The notes: generated from the sequence alone by a model not told the origin. 64,000 nt of DNA from Thalassotalea hakodatensis (GCF_030295995.1 NZ_AP027365.1:4062066-4126065); one strand, 5' to 3'; counted from the first letter of the stretch, positions 17,802-29,217 are shown. Numbers and translations are program-made.

Positions 17802-18921
17802 GGGAAAAATTCACCGGTAATAAATGTTGATAAGAAGAATGTACGCTTTGTTCAGATGAAAGTGTGGCATTCACAGCAGAGAGTAATTGCGCCAAAACCA
17901 CTGGGGCAATTAAAAAGCCATGCCGATAGAGTCCATTGATTTGAATAACCTTGTTGTCAATACTGATTTTTGGCTGGTTATCACTAAACGCAGGCCGTAA
18001 TTGGCTGATATGCTGACGAATATTAGCTTCTGCAAAACCAGAATGCACACTATAGGCGGCGCTTAATAGTTCCATCGCCGACCGTACTGTCATAGGTGAG
18101 CTATCATCACTTTCAATTTCAGTCGCACCTACCACAAAATAACCATGTGTTTTTGGTGCAATATAGAGTTGATACCTTGGATGCATTAGTCGTACAGGAC
18201 GCTGAATGTTTACATCAGGCGCAAATAACTGAAATAGTTCACCACGAACTGCTCGTAAATCATTTAATGGCATTGCCTGTTGGGCTACAGCCTGTCTCGC
18301 ACCAGTACCTCGGCAATCTATCACTAACTCAACCGTACGTTGCTCGTCATTAATCGTTAGCTCAACACAATTATTTACTTGCTTTATTGCGCTTACATTG
18401 GATACGGTTAGCCACTCAACAGCTAACGTTTTTATTTCTTCTTCTAGCGCTAATAGTAATTTACGATTTCCAAGCTGCCCTTCTTCCGGTAGAAAAAGTC
18501 CCTGATTAAAGTGCCTTGAGAGCTCTGGCTCTAGATTCACCAATCGCTGACGATCCAGCTCTTGCACCGCGTGATTAGCATAGTGCTGTTGTAAAAATCG
18601 CTTATATCGTAGTAATTCAGAATGGTCTTGCTCGTGCGCAACCATAATAGAACCTTGTTGCTGAAAGTAAGTATAACTTGCAAGATTTGATAATAAAGTG
18701 GGCCAAAGTGCTAACGAAATAAAGCCCATTTCAACAATATTTGCATCACAATGCATTGCCTCACCTAAAGGGGTTAGCATGCCAGCCGCCGCATAAGCGG
18801 CGCTGTTTGTCCCGTTGATATCATCTTTATCAATTAAAGTTACTTTATGCCCTTCACGTGCAAGTGAAACCGCAGCTAAACGCCCCATTAAACCCGCACC
18901 AACAATGGCAATTTCAGCCAT
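17785..18921 (-). CDS. thiO: Glycine oxidase ThiO
   Basis: From the ATG at 18919-18921 the protein (378 residues) begins with an FAD Rossmann motif (IAIVGAGLMGRLAAVSLA) and contains AAAGMLTPLGEA, LFLPEEGQLGNRKL, VIDCRGTGARQA and the C-terminal NGLYRHGFLIAPV. This is the D-amino-acid-oxidase-like family that oxidises glycine to the imine needed by ThiG. ThiO replaces the anaerobic tyrosine lyase ThiH, which suits an aerobic life. The ORF extends upstream into thiC, but this start lies 16 bases after the thiC stop; an alternative ATG at 18951 would overlap thiC. Confidence 0.93.
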   Translation of the reverse strand: MAEIAIVGAGLMGRLAAVSLAREGHKVTLIDKDDINGTNSAAYAAAGMLTPLGEAMHCDANIVEMGFISLALWPTLLSNLASYTYFQQQGSIMVAHEQDHSELLRYKRFLQQHYANHAVQELDRQRLVNLEPELSRHFNQGLFLPEEGQLGNRKLLLALEEEIKTLAVEWLTVSNVSAIKQVNNCVELTINDEQRTVELVIDCRGTGARQAVAQQAMPLNDLRAVRGELFQLFAPDVNIQRPVRLMHPRYQLYIAPKTHGYFVVGATEIESDDSSPMTVRSAMELLSAAYSVHSGFAEANIRQHISQLRPAFSDNQPKISIDNKVIQINGLYRHGFLIAPVVLAQLLSAVNATLSSEQSVHSSYQHLLPVNFSHEYIH

Positions 18922-18937
18922 ATGTTCCGACTGATGC

Positions 18938-20956
<2,019 letters not shown>

Positions 20957-21007
20957 TTATAAGGCGGAGTTGGGGTAGATCAAGAAAATATAAAATCGAT
21001 ATTTCCC

Positions 21008-21088
21008 TTGTTTCCTTCGCTGAAATTACTCAGATCAGGTTCTACGGATCCCGCTTACGCGATCTCAGCCCAATGGCACTCCGACAAG
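21008..21088 (-). promoter_or_regulatory. TPP riboswitch (THI element)
   Basis: Read on the minus strand, this stretch contains the conserved THI-box core: a GGAGTGCC start, GGGCTGAGATC, then GAACCTGATCTGAGTAAT and TCAGCGAAGGAA. These are the pyrimidine and pyrophosphate sensor helices of the aptamer. It lies about 110 bases upstream of thiC and should repress the operon when thiamine pyrophosphate is plentiful. The spacer before thiC contains a CCGCCTTAT segment that might pair with the AAGG ribosome binding site. Confidence 0.95.
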
Positions 21089-21238
21089 ATTGATAATGTT
21101 AGTTTACTTTTTCAAGTAACATTACTCACCTGACTAATTCTAGAGAATGTTACGGTAGCCTGCAAGATTAATTCAGGCTAAGATAGAGAAAAACCAACAA
21201 AAATTATACAGTATACATAAAATCAAAAAGAAGACATT

Positions 21239-22915
21239 ATGATGAAAAAAATTGCACTGAGTTTACTCACTTTAACAACAGCTCTTACACTACAATCACC
21301 TATCACAATGGCTGATAATTTATTTGGCACTAATGGCGAAACTACACGCCAAGACGTGTTACGCGGTTCAATCACACCTGAGCGTCAGTGGTGGGATTTA
21401 AGTCATTATCATTTAGCGATTGAAGTAGATCCTTCTACTCGAACCATCGCAGGTACCAATACTGTAAGTTATCGTGTTATTAGCAAAACTGATCGTCTGC
21501 AAATTGAATTACAACCCCCGATGAAGCTGACAAAAGCAACACAAAAAGGCCAAGTATTAAACATCGACCAAGATGGCTACAGTTATTTTATCCACACGTT
21601 AAACAACGCTCCTATAGGTAGTGAACAACAAGTAGTCCTACACTTTTCAGGTAAACCGCAAGTGGCAAAACGTGCCCCTTGGGACGGTGGTATCACATGG
21701 AAAAAAGATAGCAACGGTATTGATTTTATCGCCTCAAGCAATCAAGGCATTGGCGCAAGTATTTGGTGGCCTAATAAAGACCATGGCTACGATGAGCCTG
21801 ATCAGGGTATCAAGATGAGTGTTGAAGTACCAGAACACTTAGTTGACGTATCTAATGGTCGTTTGTTAGCAATTGATCATAATAAAGAAAAACAAACCAA
21901 AACCTACCACTGGCAAGTTGTTAATCCAATTAATAATTACGGGGTAAATATTAATATCGGTGATTACGTCCACTTCGGTGAAAAGTATCAAGGGGAAAAA
22001 GGTGTGCTTGATATGGATTACTGGGTACTGCGTGACAACCTTGAAAAAGCTCAAGAACAATTTAAAGATGCTAAGCGCACCATTGAAGCGCTAGAACACT
22101 GGTTTGGACCATATCCTTTTTACGAAGACAGCTATAAATTAGTTGAAGCCCCTTATTTAGGTATGGAACACCAAAGCTCTGTAACCTATGGTAACGGATA
22201 TCAAAATGGCTACCTTGGCAGAGATCGCAGTTTGACGGGTGCAGGTATGTTATTTGATTTTATTATCGTGCACGAAACGGGTCATGAATGGTTCGCCAAT
22301 AACATTACCAGTAAAGACATTGCTGATATGTGGATCCACGAAAGCTTTACCAATTACTCTGAAAGTTTATTTTTAGAATACCACTATGGCAAAGAAGCTG
22401 CGTTTGGTTATACGCGTGGCCAACGTATTAACATACAAAACCAAAAAGCTATTATTGGTGAATACCACGTGCATAGTGAAGGCTCTAGCGATATGTATGA
22501 TAAAGGCGGAAATATGCTGCATACCATTCGTCAAATTGTAAATAACGATGATTTATGGCGAGAAACCTTACGTGGTTTAGGAAAACAATTTTATCATCAA
22601 ACCGTGACAACGCAGCAAATTGAACAATACATGGAAAACAAAACAGGTAAGTCGCTATCAAACATTTTTGATCAATATCTGCGTGACAACCGTGTTCCCA
22701 CGTTAGAATATTTTTTAAAAGGCGAGCAATTACGCGTACGTTGGAGCAATGTAAAGCCTGGCTTTGATATGCCTGTAAAAGTAAAAATTAACGATAAAAT
22801 GCAATGGCTTAGCCCAACAACTACATGGACAAATGTACAAATTAGTCAAAAAGATCCAACTTTTGTTGTTGATAAAAACTTTTATATCAATACTATGAAC
22901 ATATTAGGTAGTTAA
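21239..22915 (+). CDS. Secreted M1-family zinc metallopeptidase
   Basis: A signal peptide (about residues 1-25, ending near ITMA) precedes an M1 aminopeptidase fold. The zinc site is H345-E-T-G-H349 with the downstream glutamate in WIHESFTNYSE, and the exopeptidase motif reads GMEHQSS rather than GAMEN. At 558 residues it is shorter than PepN and lacks the long C-terminal HEAT-like domain. It probably trims peptides in the periplasm or outside the cell. A TPR protein gene follows after 15 bases and may be cotranscribed. Confidence 0.88.
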   Translation: MMKKIALSLLTLTTALTLQSPITMADNLFGTNGETTRQDVLRGSITPERQWWDLSHYHLAIEVDPSTRTIAGTNTVSYRVISKTDRLQIELQPPMKLTKATQKGQVLNIDQDGYSYFIHTLNNAPIGSEQQVVLHFSGKPQVAKRAPWDGGITWKKDSNGIDFIASSNQGIGASIWWPNKDHGYDEPDQGIKMSVEVPEHLVDVSNGRLLAIDHNKEKQTKTYHWQVVNPINNYGVNINIGDYVHFGEKYQGEKGVLDMDYWVLRDNLEKAQEQFKDAKRTIEALEHWFGPYPFYEDSYKLVEAPYLGMEHQSSVTYGNGYQNGYLGRDRSLTGAGMLFDFIIVHETGHEWFANNITSKDIADMWIHESFTNYSESLFLEYHYGKEAAFGYTRGQRINIQNQKAIIGEYHVHSEGSSDMYDKGGNMLHTIRQIVNNDDLWRETLRGLGKQFYHQTVTTQQIEQYMENKTGKSLSNIFDQYLRDNRVPTLEYFLKGEQLRVRWSNVKPGFDMPVKVKINDKMQWLSPTTTWTNVQISQKDPTFVVDKNFYINTMNILGS

Positions 22916-22930
22916 ACGGCTGTATGAAAA

Positions 22931-23890
22931 ATGAAGCAACGATTGTTAAAAACGTTAACGTTACGTTATGCTTTTTTAACGATAAGCGTATTTAATACGC
23001 TTGTTGCTCATGCCTTAACTAAGTCATCTACCGATAATTTCAAAGAAAAATCGATAGACAGTGTATGTATTACTTCACCTATCGATTGCTTGTCTCGAAT
23101 AGACCTTGAGCTCAGTAAAAAAAACCAAAGTGAATTGGTTAAATATGACTTACTTCAATATCGATTTGTTGCGTTATTTAACTTACAACGTAATAAATCG
23201 TTACTCGAAGAAACAACTAAATGGCTAAGCCACGACAACCTACCAATCCCCTTTAAGATTACCGTTTATATTTACCATGCAAAATCGTTAAGAGCTTTCG
23301 GAAAATCCGAAAAAACAAAAATATATGCCGAAAAGGCGATAACCTTACTCAAGCAGATGAATGAAATATTTCCCTCTCCTATGCGACTTGTAGAGTTAGC
23401 CAATTTAACAATGCAATACGGCGAGGTACAGCAGGCCTATTCACTGTTGTCTCAGTTAACCGTGAAATTTAAAGACAGTAAAAACGCGCTCTTTAAAACA
23501 GAATTACATGGTAATTTAGGGCATGCGGCTGCAAAATTGCAAAAGTATCAAGAAGCTGAGCAGCGTTGGAAGGCAGCACTTTATTGGGGAGACATAGTAG
23601 GTAATAAGCAGCAACAAGGGGTTATTCGATATAATCTTGCCGATATTTATGAACAGTTAGCACAGTTAAACACGGCTACGTTGTATTTTGAAAAAGCACT
23701 GTCATTTTCCCAACAAGCGCAAGATTCAAATAAAATTTTGCTGATAAAATTTAGATTAAGTCAATTGTACGTCAAACAACAGATGAACTGCCAAGCATAT
23801 CAGTTAATCAATTCAATAGAAAAGTCAGCCTTATCGTTAAGCAAACAACAAACGTATGATACGCTTATCAAGCACCTTAAACCATGCTAA
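22931..23890 (+). CDS. Exported TPR-repeat protein
   Basis: The 319-residue protein has an N-terminal hydrophobic stretch (about 12-28) that looks like a signal peptide, followed by helical repeats with TPR-like patterns (for example KYQEAEQRWKAALYWGD and QLNTATLYFEKALSFS). TPR scaffolds bind other proteins; no enzymatic domain is seen. It lies 15 bases after the M1 peptidase, so it is probably in the same transcript. Function unknown. Confidence 0.7.
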   Translation: MKQRLLKTLTLRYAFLTISVFNTLVAHALTKSSTDNFKEKSIDSVCITSPIDCLSRIDLELSKKNQSELVKYDLLQYRFVALFNLQRNKSLLEETTKWLSHDNLPIPFKITVYIYHAKSLRAFGKSEKTKIYAEKAITLLKQMNEIFPSPMRLVELANLTMQYGEVQQAYSLLSQLTVKFKDSKNALFKTELHGNLGHAAAKLQKYQEAEQRWKAALYWGDIVGNKQQQGVIRYNLADIYEQLAQLNTATLYFEKALSFSQQAQDSNKILLIKFRLSQLYVKQQMNCQAYQLINSIEKSALSLSKQQTYDTLIKHLKPC

Positions 23891-23925
23891 CTACGCAACT
23901 CAGTTAGTTATTTTTATTGAGTAAG

Positions 23926-24255
23926 TTACTTTGTTTTCATTGGCTTAACTTGGTATTGAACTTTATGTTTTTTGATCCAATACTTAACTGGTACACCCTG
24001 TTCGTACTTAACAGGAAAACTCGTCTTTTTCGTACGAAGCAGTGCAAATTGGTTAAAAGAATTATATTGTTCAGCATTCGATAATTTTACCTCTTCGACC
24101 TTACCATGTTCATTAACAAGTACATCAAGAAAAATAACGCTATTTGATACCTTGCCAAACGTTTCAGGATGTTTTGATAGTTTTACCTCTGGTTGTTCCT
24201 GTGCATGAGATACACTCATTAAGCAAACCAATATAAACAACACACCTCTAAACAT
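23926..24255 (-). CDS. Small exported TonB-C-like protein
   Basis: A 109-residue protein with a signal peptide (about 1-18) and a domain resembling the TonB C-terminal fold (VFLDVLVNEHGKVEEVKL, FNQFALLRTKKTSFPVKYEQGVPVKYWI). Stand-alone TonB-C proteins without the membrane anchor and proline stretch are common in these bacteria and of unclear function. It is separated from the PEP-CTERM protease by an intrinsic terminator, so it is probably transcribed on its own. Confidence 0.65.
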   Translation of the reverse strand: MFRGVLFILVCLMSVSHAQEQPEVKLSKHPETFGKVSNSVIFLDVLVNEHGKVEEVKLSNAEQYNSFNQFALLRTKKTSFPVKYEQGVPVKYWIKKHKVQYQVKPMKTK

Positions 24256-24270
24256 GTTTACACTCCAAAC

Positions 24271-24298
24271 AAAAAAGGGCTAGCCTCAGCTAACCCTT
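24271..24298 (-). terminator. Intrinsic terminator after the PEP-CTERM protease
   Basis: On the minus strand, AAGGGTTAGC, TGAG and GCTAGCCCTT form a stem-loop followed by a T-run, 24 bases after the protease stop. Confidence 0.85.
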
Positions 24299-24321
24299 AT
24301 AATAACACAACAAGCACGTAC

Positions 24322-25503
24322 TTACGCTTTACGACGCGCCGTTGCTAAACCTGCTAATGCTAAACCAAATAGCATAATTGAACCAGGAGTAGGAATTTGC
24401 GATACCTGTGCTGCAATCCAATTTGCGTATGGATTCATCAAAATGCCGCCAAAACGATCGCCATAAGCACCTGGTGCTACTGGAGATGTACGCGCACCAA
24501 AGGTATTAATACCCGCAATTTCGTATGTATCAGTTAAGCTATTATAAACAAATGACGGACCACCTGAGTCACCACCACCAATGTTTGCTTCTATGCCTTC
24601 TGGTAACCAAGAACTACAAATACCATACACATCACAGAAAAAGTCAAAATCGTACTCTTCGCCAGCACCACCACCAAATAAATCATCATTATCGGTGTAT
24701 GTGCCATCAAAGTCTGCATGCCATACTTCAGCTTCACCTGAACCATCATCGTCAAAACTAATCGCATCAACAATGTTCATGCCCATAAGCTTTGAGAAAT
24801 AGTCAGGAGAACCTGCTGGATCACCGTCATTGGTGTAGTAACCAGAGTGACCATCGCCGCGAGTACCATAGCCGACCATAGTGAATAATGAACCGTCACC
24901 GCCACCTTGACTAGATAAGTTTAACGTATCGTATACTTGCCCTGAAAACAAATCATAGGTTTTTGTGCCTGCTGGAATATCACGCTCTAGTTCAATGATG
25001 GCAACATCATCATTTAAACAGCCAATTGAACCATCTGAACAGACATTAAAACCGTCATAATCTGGGTGAATATCTACTTTTTGTGCAGGAATTAAATCGT
25101 TAAATGTACCATCGCTATTAAAAACAACCACAACATCGTTATTTGGATCAGCTAGATTAATCGTTGTACCTTGGTCGTTTTCATCAACACAATGAGCCGC
25201 ACTCAATATATGTCGACTGTTTAATGCAGCGCCAGTACAGATAAAAAAAGAATTATTCATTTGAATCTGAATACTGACCACACCACTAAACGGTGAATTA
25301 GCTGTATTAGGATCAGTAATACTGGCTAAATTATCACCGCGAGTAACTGAATTATCACCATTACCTGAAGCGATATACGCTTGTGCATTTGAGTTATCGA
25401 TATCAAGGCTTAGAAGGTCTGCGTTTGCTTGGCCCATCACTGCCATTGAAGCAAGTGACATAGCACTAATCAGTTTGCGCGTCTTCGTTTTAATATTGGA
25501 CAT
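24322..25503 (-). CDS. Secreted trypsin-like serine protease with PEP-CTERM anchor
   Basis: From the ATG at 25501-25503 the protein has 393 residues: a signal peptide, a chymotrypsin-fold (S1) protease and a C-terminal sorting signal. The catalytic triad is visible: H104 in SAAHC, an aspartate in NDDVAIIELE and S313 in GGDSGGP. The C-terminus reads TPGSIMLFGLALAGLATARRKA-like, a PEP-CTERM tail (short P-x-P-like motif, hydrophobic helix, Arg-Arg-Lys) recognised by exosortase. It should be exported, then cleaved and anchored at the surface. The upstream in-frame extension to 25641 is hydrophobic junk before the signal peptide and is not used. Confidence 0.9.
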   Translation of the reverse strand: MSNIKTKTRKLISAMSLASMAVMGQANADLLSLDIDNSNAQAYIASGNGDNSVTRGDNLASITDPNTANSPFSGVVSIQIQMNNSFFICTGAALNSRHILSAAHCVDENDQGTTINLADPNNDVVVVFNSDGTFNDLIPAQKVDIHPDYDGFNVCSDGSIGCLNDDVAIIELERDIPAGTKTYDLFSGQVYDTLNLSSQGGGDGSLFTMVGYGTRGDGHSGYYTNDGDPAGSPDYFSKLMGMNIVDAISFDDDGSGEAEVWHADFDGTYTDNDDLFGGGAGEEYDFDFFCDVYGICSSWLPEGIEANIGGGDSGGPSFVYNSLTDTYEIAGINTFGARTSPVAPGAYGDRFGGILMNPYANWIAAQVSQIPTPGSIMLFGLALAGLATARRKA

Positions 25504-25757
25504 ATTTGTTCTCTTTCTAGCTATTATTATTAACATTATAATTACAAAGTCTGTGATGCAAAAATAGCGCCAACAGAAATTAACAAAAAATATCAAAGAG
25601 TTAAAAAAAACAAAATATTTTGCTGTAAAAATAACTGACACAATTACATTGAGTTAACATCATCATTGTATTCTCATGATGTTAAACTTTAGTTGATTAG
25701 TTATGCTATGTTGTTCTACGCTTAATAATACAAAGTGAATTATTGAGTAACTGCGTT

Positions 25758-26141
25758 ATGGATGACCAATTAACATCAAGCATACTAATTGTCGATGATA
25801 GCTCTACCAATATCCGTGTTATTTGCAATCAAATTAAAGAATTAGGCCATAAAATTCATATTGCTAAAGACGGCGTTCAAGCACTTAAATTATTGACAGA
25901 AATTAAGCCCACCATGATCTTAATGGACATCAGTATGCCTAACATGGACGGCTTCGAATGCTGTAAACGTATCAAACAATCAAAAAGTCGCAGAGATATT
26001 CCCGTGTTGATTATTTCAGGCTCTAATGATGAAAAAGACATGCGCCGAGCGTTGAATGTTGGCGCGAGTGCATATATGACAAAGCCCATTGATGCGCAGC
26101 AATTACGTACCAATATTGATTTTCATATGCCTTGGCATTGA
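25758..26141 (+). CDS. Single-domain response regulator (CheY-like)
   Basis: A stand-alone receiver domain of 127 residues with D13-D14, the phosphoacceptor D57 (ILMDISMPNMDG), the conserved Ser/Thr (IISGS) and a lysine in MTKPID. No output domain is attached, so it would work by protein-protein contact. The ATG at 25758 gives the standard start; a TTG 15 bases upstream is possible. The gene is divergent from the protease and not next to a histidine kinase. Confidence 0.85.
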   Translation: MDDQLTSSILIVDDSSTNIRVICNQIKELGHKIHIAKDGVQALKLLTEIKPTMILMDISMPNMDGFECCKRIKQSKSRRDIPVLIISGSNDEKDMRRALNVGASAYMTKPIDAQQLRTNIDFHMPWH

Positions 26142-26166
26142 AATATTTTCACAACCATCAGGCAAT

Positions 26167-26192
26167 AAAAAACCCGGATAAACCGGGCTTTT
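26167..26192. terminator. Bidirectional terminator between regulator and rpmG
   Basis: CCCGG (26173-26177) and CCGGG (26183-26187) form a stem with A- and T-runs on the two sides, serving the response regulator on the plus strand and rpmB-rpmG on the minus strand. Confidence 0.85.
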
Positions 26193-26209
26193 AAATTAGA
26201 TAACCAAAA

Positions 26210-26365
26210 TTACTTAATTTTAGCTTCTTTGTACATAACATGCTTACGAGCTTTTGGATCAAACTTTTTGATTTCCATCTTCTCAGGCATAGTCTTTTTA
26301 TTCTTATCAGTAGTATAAAAATGACCTGTGCCAGCACTAGAAACTAAACGAATTTTATCACGCAT
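26210..26365 (-). CDS. rpmG: 50S ribosomal protein L33
   Basis: A 51-codon gene whose product reads [20 protein letters not shown] at the start and ends [11 protein letters not shown], the standard L33 sequence. The zinc-binding cysteines found in some L33 forms are absent, so it is the Zn-independent type. It lies ten bases after rpmB and shares its transcript, as in most gammaproteobacteria. Confidence 0.96.
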   Translation of the reverse strand: MRDKIRLVSSAGTGHFYTTDKNKKTMPEKMEIKKFDPKARKHVMYKEAKIK

Positions 26366-26375
26366 GATTTATTCC

Positions 26376-26612
26376 TTAGACTTTTTCGCCACGGGCACGA
26401 ATATCAGCTAATACTGCATCAATGCCTTTTTTATCGATAATACGCATTCCTTTCGGAGTTAAACGTAATTTAACGAAACGGTTTTCACTTTCAACCCAAA
26501 AACGATGGGCTTGAAGGTTAGGTAAGAAACGACGACGAGTGGCGTTTCTTGCGTGAGAACGATTGTTCCCTACAACTGGTTTCTTGCCGGTTACTTGGCA
26601 AACTCTAGACAT
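26376..26612 (-). CDS. rpmB: 50S ribosomal protein L28
   Basis: The 78-residue product starts [17 protein letters not shown] and contains the [12 protein letters not shown] and [15 protein letters not shown] segments of L28. The start at 26612 is chosen because it matches the family; an in-frame ATG nine bases upstream is not needed. It is first of the rpmB-rpmG pair, with a TATAAT-type promoter and a hairpin leader upstream. Confidence 0.97.
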   Translation of the reverse strand: MSRVCQVTGKKPVVGNNRSHARNATRRRFLPNLQAHRFWVESENRFVKLRLTPKGMRIIDKKGIDAVLADIRARGEKV

Positions 26613-26653
26613 GTGAGTCACTCCAAAAATTAATTTCAGCTCGAGCTACAATT

Positions 26654-26675
26654 TCCCATGGCCGTCGCCTTGGGA
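26654..26675 (-). promoter_or_regulatory. Hairpin in the rpmB leader
   Basis: On the minus strand, TCCCA and TGGGA plus inner GGC and GCC pairs form a GC-rich stem-loop about 42 bases upstream of rpmB, within the predicted leader. It could be an autoregulatory element or a processing site; no T-run follows. Confidence 0.4.
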
Positions 26676-26693
26676 TCCTGAAAAAGGTGGCAT

Positions 26694-26699
26694 ATTATA
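26694..26699 (-). promoter_or_regulatory. Likely -10 element of the rpmB-rpmG promoter
   Basis: A perfect TATAAT on the minus strand lies about 80 bases upstream of rpmB and just before the leader hairpin. The -35 region is poor. Confidence 0.5.
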
Positions 26700-26864
26700 G
26701 TGAAACTGATTACTTAAATCTAGCTTTTATCTACTTAATAAAGATAAATATAATTTTATTGTTATTTTTCAAAACATTAGTAAGGTATCAACGGCCATTT
26801 ATGCAATGTTTCACTCGCAATTTACGCATAAATTCTGAACTTTATGGCGATCAAACAAACGAAT

Positions 26865-27248
26865 TTAGTCTACATTAGAGGCTAATAGTTTACTGAGCAT
26901 TTTTTGTTGCTCTTCATTACATAATTCATTTATTAAAATACGGATAATATGTGATTTCGCAAGATTGGTATCTTTTGACAGAGTATGCAGTTGTTCAATG
27001 GCATCTTCACTCAAGGTAAATGTAGCGTGTCTAAACGGTTTTTTACTTTTTTTCTCGGCGTTTTCTAATTGAGCAGCAGCCGCTAAAGCTTCTTCTAATT
27101 TAGCAGGTCGATTAATGCCCTCACTTACTAAGGTAGGGCGCCCTTTAGCATAATTTTCAGCATCCGCAATAAAGTCATCAACCGTGAAATCTTTCTTTTT
27201 TTTACTTTGATTACCGTCCTTGGTTTTTTTTAAATCAGTTAAACTCAT
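26865..27248 (-). CDS. Hypothetical partner of ParA-like ATPase
   Basis: A 127-residue protein with a Lys-rich N-terminus and a C-terminal segment (HATFTLSEDAIEQLHTLSKDTNLAKSHIIR-like) that resembles a ribbon-helix-helix DNA-binding or ParB-like small partner. It overlaps the ParA-like gene by 14 bases, so the two are translated together. ParA-type ATPases are often paired with a small DNA-binding or cargo adaptor protein. No closer assignment is possible from sequence alone. Confidence 0.6.
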   Translation of the reverse strand: MSLTDLKKTKDGNQSKKKKDFTVDDFIADAENYAKGRPTLVSEGINRPAKLEEALAAAAQLENAEKKSKKPFRHATFTLSEDAIEQLHTLSKDTNLAKSHIIRILINELCNEEQQKMLSKLLASNVD

Positions 27249-27903
27249 GCGAGTTATCCGGTTTCATGGCAATCAGTTCTTCAGCAATCGATATGATCTC
27301 AATTGCGGCTTTACTTTCACTGTCTATTTCTAACACCGAAGAGCCACTTTCTTCGCTATCATCATAAATGTTCCTGCTATAAGTCACAGCATTCAATACA
27401 TTGATACCATATGACTTACACACATCTTTAGCTTCAATAATGCGATTGGCTTGGGTCGGTAATGCTGGGCATTGTGTGATCACAAACGAGGCAAGCATTT
27501 TTGGATTAACCATTTTACAAGTACTAAGCATATCTTCCATATGCGGTACAGTTTTCAAATCTCTGCGCTTTGGTCTTAGTGGAATAATAACATGATCAGC
27601 AACCGACATAGCAGCACGCAGCGCAAGATTATCTTGGCCGCCACAATCAACAATCACATAATCATAGTGTTGATTAAGGCTCAGTAAGTCATTGCGAATT
27701 TTACCATAAAGCTGAATACAATTAATCGCAGGTAATGAAGGATCTGTATTTCGTGCCTGAATCCAATCCGATGTTGTGCGTTGTGGGTCACAATCAACCA
27801 TTAACACGATACCCTTTTTAATCTTGGCAAAATATACAGCTAAGTTCTGAGCTAAGCAGCTTTTACCGCTACCGCCTTTTTCGCCACCAACTAAAATCAT
27901 CAT
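27235..27903 (-). CDS. ParA/MinD-family ATPase
   Basis: The 222-residue protein has the deviant Walker A motif K9-G-G-S-G-K14-S, VDCDPQRTTSDW and VIVDCGGQDNLALRAA (Walker B). These are the short ParA type without an N-terminal DNA-binding domain. Such ATPases position plasmids, chromosomes or protein complexes. It is a chromosomal orphan pair with the gene at 26865 rather than the main parAB locus near the origin. Strand and distance suggest it is separate from rpmB. Confidence 0.88.
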   Translation of the reverse strand: MMILVGGEKGGSGKSCLAQNLAVYFAKIKKGIVLMVDCDPQRTTSDWIQARNTDPSLPAINCIQLYGKIRNDLLSLNQHYDYVIVDCGGQDNLALRAAMSVADHVIIPLRPKRRDLKTVPHMEDMLSTCKMVNPKMLASFVITQCPALPTQANRIIEAKDVCKSYGINVLNAVTYSRNIYDDSEESGSSVLEIDSESKAAIEIISIAEELIAMKPDNSHEFN

Positions 27904-28058
27904 CTTGTTGATTTCCTTAATTACAACATACTTATACGAAGACTAATAAGTATAGACCATATCTAGGATCTGTTATTATTAGAGGTTAACTTTTGCTCAA
28001 ACCTAGGAGGTGATAATCTTTGCAGTACTTATTTATTTGAAATAAATAAATCGTTCAG

Positions 28059-28364
28059 CTAATCATCAAGACGCAATGCAATTTCATACCAACCACTATC
28101 TTGCTTTAAACACCTAACAACTTGCCCAGTAAGTTTTTGACTTTGTGGCGCCGCCGCTTTAAAAATGACCGTCGCTTGCACATTAACTGGAATTTCCTGA
28201 TCACAATCCAGTTTTAAGCCGCCTCTGGAAAAATCTAAACAGGCAATCGTTTTATTAAATTCTGTACCTGAAGCATCTCGCCATTGAATATTGACTAATT
28301 CCTTTTCCATATCCAGTCGAAAAGACTGTCTTCGCTCAATTGGCGTATCACTTTGTTCTGTCAT
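28059..28364 (-). CDS. PilZ-domain protein
   Basis: A 101-residue stand-alone PilZ domain. The cyclic-di-GMP motifs are RRQSFR near the N-terminus (RxxxR) and DFSRGG (D/NxSxxG). Its role would be to transmit a c-di-GMP signal to a partner. A diguanylate cyclase is encoded elsewhere in the window (49095). It stands alone between the ParA pair and radC. Confidence 0.88.
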   Translation of the reverse strand: MTEQSDTPIERRQSFRLDMEKELVNIQWRDASGTEFNKTIACLDFSRGGLKLDCDQEIPVNVQATVIFKAAAPQSQKLTGQVVRCLKQDSGWYEIALRLDD

Positions 28365-28458
28365 TATTTGATCTCAACATCCCACATCGATAATTTAAAA
28401 TTACCGTTCATTGCCTAGCTATGCAAGAAAATCAAACATTTTTTAACCAATTCGTTAA

Positions 28459-29130
28459 TTACAACAGTCCGTGTTCTGCGAATGAATAACATTGATGCCC
28501 AGCAACAATCATATGATCAAGTACCTTGATATCAACCAGCGCAAGCGCTTGAGTTAAACGATTCGTGATTTGCTTATCTGCTATGCTTGCTTCCGCAATA
28601 CCAGAAGGATGGTTATGTGCAAGAATGACCGCGTTTGCGTGTTGGCGTATAGCCGTTTCAACAACCACGCGAGGATATACGGCTGCAGCATTGAGCGTGC
28701 CATAAAAAAGTTTCTCAAAGGCAATAACCTGATGTTGAGTATCTAATAATAAAACAGCAAACACTTCCCGATGTTCATGCCTTAACTGTCCAATAAGAAA
28801 TGCTTTACTTGCTTGAGAGCTTGTCAGTGCGTCACCTTTAATTAACTCTTCGCCAAGGCACCTTTTAACCATTTCAAGACATGCTTGCAGCTGTACATAC
28901 TTAGCGCTTCCTAAACCATTTATTTGACAAAATTCATGCTGACTTGCCTGAAACACAGCGGATAAACTACCAAACGTTAATAACAACTGCCGAGACAACT
29001 CCACAACGTTATTTCCTTTCACACCTGTGCGGATAAAAATAGCCAGTAGTTCCGCATCAGATAATGATTGCGCACCAAGTGATAATAATTTTTCTCTTGG
29101 CTTTTCCATGATTGGCCAATCTTTTAACAT
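28459..29130 (-). CDS. radC: RadC-family JAB/MPN domain protein
   Basis: The ATG at 29130 (223 residues) is preferred over 29151. The protein has an N-terminal helix-hairpin-helix-like part (PREKLLSLGAQSLSDAELLA, INGLGSAKYVQLQA) and a C-terminal JAMM metalloprotease-like motif HNHPSG with a downstream aspartate. Despite the old name it is not proven to act in DNA repair. It is divergent from coaBC, the usual arrangement in this group. Confidence 0.93.
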   Translation of the reverse strand: MLKDWPIMEKPREKLLSLGAQSLSDAELLAIFIRTGVKGNNVVELSRQLLLTFGSLSAVFQASQHEFCQINGLGSAKYVQLQACLEMVKRCLGEELIKGDALTSSQASKAFLIGQLRHEHREVFAVLLLDTQHQVIAFEKLFYGTLNAAAVYPRVVVETAIRQHANAVILAHNHPSGIAEASIADKQITNRLTQALALVDIKVLDHMIVAGHQCYSFAEHGLL

Positions 29131-29217
29131 AGCAGTTCCTTTGCTTAGCAATTTTCAATAGTGATGAATAGTGATATTCTTATACGCTACCGATAAAAAT
29201 AGTCTGACTTAGTAGAT

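Noticed and set aside
24525-24802. His-rich and Ser-rich plus-strand ORFs inside the protease gene
   Set aside because: They are frame shadows of the protease gene on the other strand.
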